7,605 bases of DNA. It comes from CAWVWF01 sp963933885 (GTDB lineage: Bacteria > Bacteroidota > Bacteroidia > Flavobacteriales_C > GCA-002722245). Positions 1 to 5,434 of this stretch are shown here, piece by piece. How positions within the stretch are numbered: position 1 is the stretch's first letter; each line of letters starts with the position of its first letter. The notes below the pieces were generated by a model, which was not told the origin of the DNA, did not search any database, and worked only from the letters and a program-made list of their open reading frames with translations. Made by a program: the position numbers and the translations under genes. The stretch spans positions 1-7,605 of the forward strand of contig CAWVWF010000169.1 of the NCBI GenBank assembly GCA_963933885.1. The letters run 5' to 3'.

Positions 1-100
1 TCTCTTTAGGTTTTATGTGAAAATACAACTCTCCCCATACTTTTTAATGTGACCCCAAACAGGTAGGTACTCATCGAACGATTATCTTAAAATAAAGCAC
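1..100. other. Left-edge stretch with no supported feature
   Basis: This stretch lies beyond the terminator of the IF-2-like gene. I see no convincing coding region: the only closed frame with an ATG is a 22-codon minus-strand one (74 down to 6) with no supporting signal. No tRNA-like fold and no clear promoter are visible. It may be the flank of a gene lying outside the window. Confidence 0.5.
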
Positions 101-131
101 AAAAAAAAGTCCAGTTATAAAACTGGACTTT
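101..131 (-). terminator. Rho-independent terminator of the IF-2-like gene
   Basis: A perfect 11-bp inverted repeat (106-116 pairing with 121-131, core AAGTCCAGTT/AACTGGACTT) encloses a 4-nt loop (117-120). Read on the minus strand, the stem is followed by a run of eight T, formed by the A run at 101-108. It lies about 27 bp after the stop codon of the minus-strand gene ending at 158. This is the only textbook intrinsic terminator in the window. On the plus strand the stem is not followed by a T-run, so it acts mainly leftward. Confidence 0.87.
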
Positions 132-157
132 CTGATATGATTTTTTGAGCTATAATA

Positions 158-1159
158 CTATGTATTAAACCATTTAACGATTTTTTGATAAGTAGATAAG
201 TTCTCCGTTGTTTTATATTTTTCCTTTGTATCAAAAGCCTTATTATCTTCAATTTCTTGAACAGCTTTAGTGATTTTCTTTTTTGGAGCTTTAGGAGCAG
301 CTTTCTCTTTCTGAGCGTAATGATCTTTTTTAGCTGCTTTTTCCTTTTTCTTTAAAACTTCGTTTTCTTTTTCGAAAGCTTCTCTTTCTGCTATTTTTCT
401 AGCTTCAAGTCTTTTTGCTCTTCTAGAATCTATTTCATCCTGAGAAGGACCTTTCTTCTTTGGCTTAGGAGCAACAACTGGAGCTTCAGCTTTAACTTCT
501 TCTTTCGGAGTTGCGTCAGCATCACTAGCTTCTTCACCTTCTTCAGAAGCAACAACTTCTTCTTCGATAACTTTAGGTTGCGGTAAATCAATTTTACCCA
601 TTACCTTAATTCCTTCAAGTTCAACTTTAGGAGCTTTAATAACACCTTCGTTATCTATGTGTAATGTTGTTTCTCCTGTATCAATTTTAGTAATGTTATC
701 CTCGATTTTTGCTTCTACAACTTCAACTATTGCTTCTACAACAGTTTCAACTTCTGTAACAACTTCAGGAGTAACTTCAACAACAACTTTTTCTTCTATA
801 ACAGTTTCAGAAACTGGAGCTTTGTCTTCAGACATTTTCACATCCTCTAATTCTATAACTGGTTTAACCGCTTCTGCAGGTGTTGGCGCTTTATAACTAA
901 TATCAGCTTCTTCGATTCCTTTTTCTTCAGGACGAATTTGTGCTTCAACAGCTTCAACAGTTTTAAGAACTACTCTTTTAACGGTATCAGTTTTATTGTC
1001 TTCAGCTAATCCAAATTTGTAAATAACCTTTTCAATGATATCATCACTTACTTTAGTATTAGGACCGTCTACTTCTTCCATACCACATTCTTTCACAAGA
1101 AATTTTTCGATTCTTGTGTACGGTTTTCCTACTTTTTTTGCTAATTGATTCAGCCTCAT
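158..1159 (-). CDS. IF-2 N-terminal-domain protein lacking the GTPase module
   Basis: The protein has 333 aa. Residues 1-50 (starting MRLNQLAKKVGKPYTRIEKF) resemble the small helical IF2_N domain found at the start of bacterial IF-2. Residues 60-160 form a Val/Glu/Thr-rich low-complexity linker. Residues 183-196 (GIKVMGKIDLPQPK) resemble a motif in the linker of Bacteroidetes IF-2, and residues 233-300 are a Lys/Glu/Ala-rich charged helix like the stretch before the IF-2 G domain. No P-loop, DxxG or NKxD follows; the protein ends at residue 333 (KIVKWFNT). There is no signal peptide or membrane segment, so it is probably cytoplasmic. The ATG is preceded 25 nt upstream by a TATCTTTG box, and the gene ends in a strong terminator, so it looks like an intact stand-alone gene rather than a broken infB. 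A role in ribosome or nucleic-acid binding is inference from family resemblance only. Confidence 0.75.
   Translation of the reverse strand: MRLNQLAKKVGKPYTRIEKFLVKECGMEEVDGPNTKVSDDIIEKVIYKFGLAEDNKTDTVKRVVLKTVEAVEAQIRPEEKGIEEADISYKAPTPAEAVKPVIELEDVKMSEDKAPVSETVIEEKVVVEVTPEVVTEVETVVEAIVEVVEAKIEDNITKIDTGETTLHIDNEGVIKAPKVELEGIKVMGKIDLPQPKVIEEEVVASEEGEEASDADATPKEEVKAEAPVVAPKPKKKGPSQDEIDSRRAKRLEARKIAEREAFEKENEVLKKKEKAAKKDHYAQKEKAAPKAPKKKITKAVQEIEDNKAFDTKEKYKTTENLSTYQKIVKWFNT
710..808 (-). repeat. Low-complexity Val/Glu/Thr-coding repeat
   Basis: Degenerate short direct repeats (plus-strand units such as 'acttcaac' and 'acaacagtttca') encode residues 118-150 of the IF-2-like protein, with EVV, VTEV and VVEA units repeated imperfectly. 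The composition creates an artificial Ser/Thr-rich open frame on the opposite strand. The tract probably forms a flexible acidic linker. It is a candidate for length variation between strains. Confidence 0.5.
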
Positions 1160-1184
1160 ATTATAATAGTCTTTTGAGCAATTA

Positions 1185-1192
1185 CAAAGATA
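1185..1192 (-). promoter_or_regulatory. Bacteroidetes-type -7 box for the IF-2-like gene
   Basis: The minus strand reads TATCTTTG, an exact match to the Bacteroidetes -7 consensus TAnnTTTG. It ends 25 nt before the ATG at 1159, which would give a short leader. A clear TTG -33 element at the usual 19-21 nt spacing is not visible, so this rests on the -7 box and its position. It lies in the 59-bp gap after the upstream 189-aa gene, implying separate transcription. Confidence 0.45.
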
Positions 1193-1218
1193 GGAAAATA
1201 GGTGGAAGTTCGATGTAT

Positions 1219-1788
1219 TTAAATGCCTAATCTGTGATTTAGGATAGCATCTATTTTCATCTTGAGATCTTGAGGCTTAAATGTTCTCCAATTGAAATCA
1301 TTTAGTTCTCCACCCCACAATAAATACTGGTCTATTCCAACTTGTTCCATTTCCCTTAATACATGTGGTTGGAAGTTGATAGCAGCAATCCATCCATCTT
1401 CAATATCATCAGCCCATTCTTCATAATAACAATCATCTGAATAATGAAAATTCAATACATTCTCTCCAATCAATACAAAATTGGAAATTCCTTCATTAAT
1501 TAAGTGATCAATAATTTCTCGTTTGAAGGTCATTACATCATTGTATAAGCAGTCATTCCATTCACCTATCAATTCGATAATGGCAAATTTTTGATCGTAA
1601 TTACAATAAATGAGTTTTAGGAATAGCGTTGATGATCCAATATTATCCCATTGAGGATGAATGAAGTGATCATACACACGGTCCGAGAATTCAAACTCAC
1701 TGTATGTCCTGTTAAAAAAAGGAGAAGCAGCGTCTTCTTCGGCTGTGTAAAGATGTCGCCAATTATAATGTGGTTCTAAAATGTGCAT
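1219..1788 (-). CDS. Unrecognised 189-aa soluble protein
   Basis: I do not recognise this family. The frame extends four codons further, to a TTG at 1800, but I start it at the ATG at 1788 (MHILEPHYNW), which is the stronger start codon. The protein is rich in aromatic and acidic residues, notably Trp, Tyr, Asp and Glu. It has no signal peptide or membrane helix. Residues about 67-112 (KFAIIELIGEW, then a helix, then ISNFVLIGENV) look like a beta-alpha-beta unit. Acidic and aromatic clusters lie at residues 117-133 (SDDCYYEEWADDIEDGW). It is divergent from murQ across a 98-bp gap and is followed 59 bp later by the IF-2-like gene on the same strand. It is probably a conserved cytoplasmic protein; its function is unknown. 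Confidence 0.8.
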   Translation of the reverse strand: MHILEPHYNWRHLYTAEEDAASPFFNRTYSEFEFSDRVYDHFIHPQWDNIGSSTLFLKLIYCNYDQKFAIIELIGEWNDCLYNDVMTFKREIIDHLINEGISNFVLIGENVLNFHYSDDCYYEEWADDIEDGWIAAINFQPHVLREMEQVGIDQYLLWGGELNDFNWRTFKPQDLKMKIDAILNHRLGI

Positions 1789-1797
1789 CGCTATCAA

Positions 1798-1828
1798 CAA
1801 ATTTCATATTAATATTTCACTTATTCAA
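1798..1828 (-). promoter_or_regulatory. Candidate promoter of the 189-aa gene
   Basis: On the minus strand, TTG (1826-1828) is followed by exactly 20 nt and then GAAATTTG (1798-1805). The latter differs from TAnnTTTG at only the first base, and the spacing fits the Bacteroidetes -33/-7 arrangement. The -7 box ends 9 nt before the ATG at 1788, so the transcript would be nearly leaderless. That also argues against the TTG start at 1800, which overlaps the box. Confidence 0.3.
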
Positions 1829-1859
1829 GAAAATTTTTCAAAAGAAGTAATTTAAATCG

Positions 1860-1867
1860 CATCTTTA
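1860..1867 (+). promoter_or_regulatory. Weak -7-like box upstream of murQ
   Basis: CATCTTTA lies 19 nt before the murQ ATG and matches TAnnTTTG at all but the first and last defined bases. No TTG at a proper -33 distance is seen. It is offered because it is the best plus-strand candidate in the 98-bp divergent region. No ribosome-binding site with a GGAGG core is present before murQ, which is normal for Bacteroidetes. Confidence 0.2.
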
Positions 1868-1886
1868 TAAACCTAAGCTATATACA

Positions 1887-2702
1887 ATGTTTACAAGATC
1901 TACCGAACAAGACTCTAATTACAATGATTTACAAAACATGTCTGTTGAAGATTTGTTGTCTAACATCAACGCAGAAGATAAAACTGTTCCTGATGCTATT
2001 GAAAAGGTAATTCCTTCAATCGCTAAATTAACAAGTGAAATTGTTGATAAGATGAAGGTTGGTGGAAGATTGTTTTATATGGGGGCTGGAACAAGTGGAA
2101 GGTTGGGAGTTGTTGACGCAAGTGAATGTCCACCTACATTTGGAGTTGATCACGGAGTAGTTGTAGGAATTATTGCTGGTGGTGATGAAGCAATTAGGAA
2201 AGCTGTTGAGTTTGCAGAAGATAGTGTAACACAAGGTTGGGAAGATTTACAAGAGTATAAAGTAACCTCTAATGATGTTGTAATTGGAATTGCAGCAAGT
2301 GGAAGTACACCCTATGTTATATCTGCTTTAGAAATGTGTAATTCAAATGGAATATCAACAGGCTGTATAACTTGTAATGGAGGAAGTCCATTGGCCAAAA
2401 CGGCGAAGTTCCCAATTGAGGCAGTTGTTGGTGCTGAGTTTGTGACAGGAAGTACAAGAATGAAAGCAGGAACAGCTCAGAAATTAATATTGAATATGAT
2501 TTCTACTAGTGTTATGATTCAGATGGGACATGTTCAAGGAAATAAGATGGTTGACATGCAATTGAGTAATGATAAGTTAGTAGATCGTGGAGCTAAGATG
2601 GTAATGAAGCAAACTAGTTTGTCTTACGATGATGCTCATAGCTTATTATTAGATAAAGGAAGTGTTCGAAATGCTGTAGATCATTTTAAAAAGCAAGCTT
2701 AA
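1887..2702 (+). CDS. murQ: N-acetylmuramic acid 6-phosphate etherase
   Basis: MurQ cleaves the D-lactyl ether of MurNAc-6-phosphate to give GlcNAc-6-phosphate and D-lactate, a cytoplasmic step of peptidoglycan recycling. The 271 aa carry one SIS domain (about residues 45-215). Hallmarks are GAGTSGRLGVVDASECPPTFG at 66-86, GIAASGSTPYV at 134-144 and TGSTRMKAGTAQK at 187-199. Glu80 and Glu111 (AEDS) correspond, at a constant offset of 3, to the catalytic Glu83 and Glu114 I recall for E. coli MurQ. A helical subdomain ends the protein. It is slightly shorter than E. coli MurQ (about 298 aa), with the catalytic parts intact. The start is the ATG at 1887 in an A/T-rich context. No murP, murR or MurNAc kinase gene is in the window; in Tannerella the substrate is made by a cytoplasmic kinase. 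The gene ends overlapping the convergent serine-hydrolase gene. Confidence 0.96.
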   Translation: MFTRSTEQDSNYNDLQNMSVEDLLSNINAEDKTVPDAIEKVIPSIAKLTSEIVDKMKVGGRLFYMGAGTSGRLGVVDASECPPTFGVDHGVVVGIIAGGDEAIRKAVEFAEDSVTQGWEDLQEYKVTSNDVVIGIAASGSTPYVISALEMCNSNGISTGCITCNGGSPLAKTAKFPIEAVVGAEFVTGSTRMKAGTAQKLILNMISTSVMIQMGHVQGNKMVDMQLSNDKLVDRGAKMVMKQTSLSYDDAHSLLLDKGSVRNAVDHFKKQA

Positions 2703-2713
2703 ATAGCTTCTTT
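2690..2713. terminator. Possible bidirectional hairpin over the shared stops
   Basis: AAGCT (2695-2699) pairs with AGCTT (2705-2709) around a 5-nt loop. The stem continues with AAAG (2690-2693) against CTTT (2710-2713) if C2694 is bulged. The A-rich left side and T-rich right side give a U-rich 3' arm on both strands. It sits exactly over the overlapping stop codons of murQ and the convergent lipoprotein gene. The stem is weak, with few G-C pairs, so this is tentative. Confidence 0.3.
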
Positions 2714-3850
2714 CTTAAAGTCGAACACATCTAACAATTCATTCAGACTATACACACTACCTCTAAGGGCATTGCTCAATATAATTACAGTGTAATCCGA
2801 ATTAGGGATTTTGAAATAAGCATGTCTGTTACCATGCCACCAACCAGTATGGTATACAATTTTACCTAAGTTTTTGTGATATCTCAAACGCCATCCATAT
2901 CCATAAGAAGCATTTCTTTTAATTTTATTGTGAGGTGAATGAGCAAGCTGAAGAAGAGAATCATTTAAGATTCCGCAATCAGATAAGAATCTGTCAAATT
3001 TAAACAAGTCTCTTGCTGAAGAGAAAATACCTTTGTCTCCAACTATTCCATCTAAATAATCAAATTCAAAAACCTTATTTCTTAGATTATGGCCGAGTAC
3101 CAAATTACTTGGTAAAGTATCTTTTTTAATATCAATAACGAAACTATCATCCATATTACAGGCATCAAAAATTCTTTTCTGAACTACATTTGGATAGCTG
3201 TCATCTTCAATAGATTCTATGATTGAGGCAAGAAGTAAATAATTTGTATTGCAGTAATTGTGTCTTTTCCCAGGTTTGAAATAATGTTCAGGATTATGGA
3301 AGTCAATCACACAAAGAACAGTATCGTTGTATATCATTTCATCCTTATTATCCATCATGTGATCACAATAATAATAGTATTGTGCTAATCCAGATCTATG
3401 AGCTAAAAGGTGTTCGATTGTAATTTTAGAGTAATGCTCAGGAAGATTAGGTAGAAATTTCGTGATTGTATCAGAGATGTTTAATTTTCCTTCTTCAACT
3501 AATTGTAAAAGTACCGTTGAAGTAATTGGTTTGGTGATACTTGCTAATTGAATAGCACTGTTTTTTTGTAGAGGAATTCTTTTTCTGATATTAGCATAAC
3601 CTGAGGTTGTATCAAGTATGATTGTGTTTCCTTTTGCAATCAATACGTGACCATTGAAATGTCTACGTTTAATAAATTTCCGGAAATAAGTTAAGATTTC
3701 AGCTTTGTGTTTCAAAGGAATTGTATCCTGTTTGATAAGGTGATGACTACTTTCTTGCCCAGTATTTTCAGCCACCTCCATTTGTTGAGGAGCTGGATTA
3801 GAGCAACCAAAGGTGATAAGGCTAATAAAAATAGATATGATTCCCTTCAT
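2699..3850 (-). CDS. Beta-lactamase-family serine hydrolase lipoprotein
   Basis: The 383-aa protein begins with a lipoprotein-type signal (KG, then a hydrophobic stretch, ending ITFGC with Cys16). The lipobox is imperfect because Thr and Phe precede GC. The catalytic domain covers about residues 50-375 and has all three motifs of the class C beta-lactamase / low-molecular-mass PBP fold: S104-I-T-K107, Y199-C-N201 and H334-T-G336. The conserved 'HLLAHRSGL' at 148-155 and 'GIFSSARDLFKFDRFL' at 274-289 are typical of the family. It should be an envelope-anchored D-Ala peptidase or esterase; true beta-lactamase activity cannot be read from the sequence. The ATG at 3850 follows a TATCTTTA box. It converges on murQ with a 4-base overlap. 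E. coli (yfeW) and B. subtilis (ybbE/amiE) also keep a member of this family beside murQ, which supports a peptidoglycan link by inference. Confidence 0.92.
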   Translation of the reverse strand: MKGIISIFISLITFGCSNPAPQQMEVAENTGQESSHHLIKQDTIPLKHKAEILTYFRKFIKRRHFNGHVLIAKGNTIILDTTSGYANIRKRIPLQKNSAIQLASITKPITSTVLLQLVEEGKLNISDTITKFLPNLPEHYSKITIEHLLAHRSGLAQYYYYCDHMMDNKDEMIYNDTVLCVIDFHNPEHYFKPGKRHNYCNTNYLLLASIIESIEDDSYPNVVQKRIFDACNMDDSFVIDIKKDTLPSNLVLGHNLRNKVFEFDYLDGIVGDKGIFSSARDLFKFDRFLSDCGILNDSLLQLAHSPHNKIKRNASYGYGWRLRYHKNLGKIVYHTGWWHGNRHAYFKIPNSDYTVIILSNALRGSVYSLNELLDVFDFKKEAI

Positions 3851-3862
3851 AAGCTGACTGTG

Positions 3863-3870
3863 TAAAGATA
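3863..3870 (-). promoter_or_regulatory. -7-like box of the serine-hydrolase gene
   Basis: The minus strand reads TATCTTTA, one base from TAnnTTTG, and ends 12 nt before the ATG at 3850. It is followed by CAC, giving TATCTTTACAC, which nearly matches the TAACTTTACAC on the opposite strand 78 bp away. No TTG -33 element at standard spacing is visible. Confidence 0.3.
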
Positions 3871-3947
3871 CGATTAGTAATTCGGCTTGATATCTAGTTA
3901 TTCATAAATTTCATTAACAAATCAGTTTTTTCTTTCAATAATTCATA

Positions 3948-3955
3948 TAACTTTA
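3948..3955 (+). promoter_or_regulatory. -7-like box for the lipoprotein operon
   Basis: TAACTTTA is one base from TAnnTTTG and lies 78 nt before the ATG at 4034. The extended form TAACTTTACAC parallels the TATCTTTACAC before the divergent serine-hydrolase gene. No good TTG is found at -33. Use of this site would leave a leader of about 70 nt. Confidence 0.3.
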
Positions 3956-3971
3956 CACGAAGATAAGTCAA

Positions 3972-4000
3972 TTGAACCTGCCGCATTGGAATGGTATTTG
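3972..4000 (+). promoter_or_regulatory. Alternative proximal promoter of the lipoprotein operon
   Basis: TTG (3972-3974) is followed by a TATTTG box (3995-4000) about 20 nt downstream and 33 nt before the ATG at 4034. The -33 element and spacing are good, but the -7 box is one base shorter than TAnnTTTG. It competes with the box at 3948-3955. If used, the TTG at 4004 would lie near the transcript start, another reason to prefer the ATG at 4034. Confidence 0.2.
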
Positions 4001-4033
4001 TAATTGGCAAAATCTACTGTTTACCAAAACAAC

Positions 4034-5431
4034 ATGAAAAAAATATTACTACTTATACCATTGCTTTTAATTCTTGTGATTACAGGATGTAATGGACCCA
4101 AAAAACTAACGAAAAAAGGGAATGCACTTTCTGAAGCTGGTATTCATAAAGAAGCTGTAGAGTTTTATATGAAAGCACTTTACAAGGATCGCGCTCACGT
4201 TGCTGCAATTCAAGGTTTAAGAAAAAGTGGAGATGCAGTTTTAAATAGTTTTCAATCTGATTTCTTTAGAGCATACAGTAATAGCGAATACAAACGTGCT
4301 GTGTACATATATAGAGATATGGAGAAGTACCAGACTCGACTAAATAAAATGAATGCCGAGCTTAGGATTCCACAACACTATCAAGATGATTACAAGGATG
4401 CTAAATCAAAGTATTTAGAACAACGTTTTGAGGAAGCTAATGAGATGATGGCACGAGAGAATTTTACTGGAGCCGAAACAATATTCAAAGAAATCACAGT
4501 GTTAGAGCCTAATTATGGAGGGGAAGACCTTAATAATCTTATGGAAATCTCGAAGCTAGAGCCACCATACCGAGATGGGAACAATCAACTTGATTTAAAT
4601 AAAAATAGATCTGCATATTACGCATTCCAAAAAGTAGTGAAAGTAAATCCTAATTACAAGGATGCTAAATTAAAAATGGAAGAAGCACTTGAGCTTGCTC
4701 AATATACAATTGCTGTTTTACAATTTAAAAACTTCTCTTATGAAAGAGGAGCAGAAGCTAAAATTTCTTCAATCATGATGGATAACCTAATTAGAAATAA
4801 AGGACCATTTTTAAAAGTGATTGATCGTTCGAATATGGATAAAATCATCAATGAGCAATATCTAGCAATGAATGGTTGGATGTCGGGAAACGGAGCAATT
4901 AAAACAGGAGAAATTCTAGGGGCAAAAGGAATCTTAAGCGGTAAAATAATCAGTGTTACGAAATCATCTCAAGCGGCACGATCTAAAATTGTTAAAGGAT
5001 ATAAGAAGCGAACTGTTAAATCCTATAATAAGAGTACTCAGAAAACAACTTCCAAAACCGTTTATGATAAAGTAAGTTTTAAGAATTATAAAGGACATAA
5101 CTCTGTTAAAATTCTTTTCCAATTTATGTTAGTGTCTTCAGAAACTGGAGAAGTATTACTTTCTGAAGTTGTAGAGAAAAAAATAGTAAGTGAGGTTAAT
5201 TACAATATTTATGGTGGTAATTATAGAAATTTAGTTCCCGGAGAATGGAAGTATACTTGGAAGAAAACGACTGGCGATAGAATAGATCATAGTAGAACAG
5301 GTAGGAATAACTTAAGAGCAAAATTTAAAAGTAGTAAGACGTTAAGAGCAATTTCTTCAATTACAAGTGAAGCATACAGTACGGTTGGTAAAACGGCTGC
5401 TAAAAAAGTTTACCAATTTAATCCAGAGTAA
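4034..5431 (+). CDS. TPR plus CsgG-like outer-membrane lipoprotein
   Basis: I start this at the ATG at 4034 (465 aa), not at the in-frame TTG at 4004. From the ATG the protein opens with KK, a Leu/Ile-rich core and a canonical lipobox ITGC (Cys19). Residues about 26-60 and 130-225 contain TPR-like helical pairs (for example EAGIHKEAVEFYMKALYKD and YYAFQKVVKVNPNYKDAKLK). From residue 226 a CsgG-like domain begins: IAVLQFKNF, then VIDRSNMDKIINEQ (262-275) and GEILGAKGILSGKI (292-305), the usual 'vvdR...E...GkllGa..ll.G' pattern of CsgG/HfaB relatives. A Lys-rich stretch at 310-356 interrupts the domain. It should be a lipid-anchored envelope protein facing the periplasm; pore formation as in CsgG is not established. 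It is first in an operon, with the next gene 3 bp downstream. It could instead be an LpoB/FlgO-like adaptor. Confidence 0.85.
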   Translation: MKKILLLIPLLLILVITGCNGPKKLTKKGNALSEAGIHKEAVEFYMKALYKDRAHVAAIQGLRKSGDAVLNSFQSDFFRAYSNSEYKRAVYIYRDMEKYQTRLNKMNAELRIPQHYQDDYKDAKSKYLEQRFEEANEMMARENFTGAETIFKEITVLEPNYGGEDLNNLMEISKLEPPYRDGNNQLDLNKNRSAYYAFQKVVKVNPNYKDAKLKMEEALELAQYTIAVLQFKNFSYERGAEAKISSIMMDNLIRNKGPFLKVIDRSNMDKIINEQYLAMNGWMSGNGAIKTGEILGAKGILSGKIISVTKSSQAARSKIVKGYKKRTVKSYNKSTQKTTSKTVYDKVSFKNYKGHNSVKILFQFMLVSSETGEVLLSEVVEKKIVSEVNYNIYGGNYRNLVPGEWKYTWKKTTGDRIDHSRTGRNNLRAKFKSSKTLRAISSITSEAYSTVGKTAAKKVYQFNPE

Positions 5432-5434
5432 TAA

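Noticed and set aside
6..74. Minus-strand 22-codon ATG open frame near the left edge
   Set aside because: Too short, with no promoter-like box or recognisable product.
657..896. Plus-strand 79-codon Ser/Thr-rich open frame
   Set aside because: It lies wholly inside the IF-2-like gene on the opposite strand and is the mirror of its Val/Glu/Thr repeat; no independent coding signal.
1789..1800. TTG start adding four residues to the 189-aa protein
   Set aside because: A proper ATG lies at 1788, and the extension overlaps the candidate -7 box.
2028..2234. Minus-strand 68-codon open frame inside murQ
   Set aside because: It is antisense to the conserved SIS-domain core of murQ; its translation is Cys/Asn/Ser-rich and has no recognisable features.
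4004..4033. TTG start adding ten residues to the CsgG-like lipoprotein
   Set aside because: The extension (MAKSTVYQNN) would bury the lipoprotein signal; the ATG at 4034 gives a normal KK-hydrophobic-ITGC signal.
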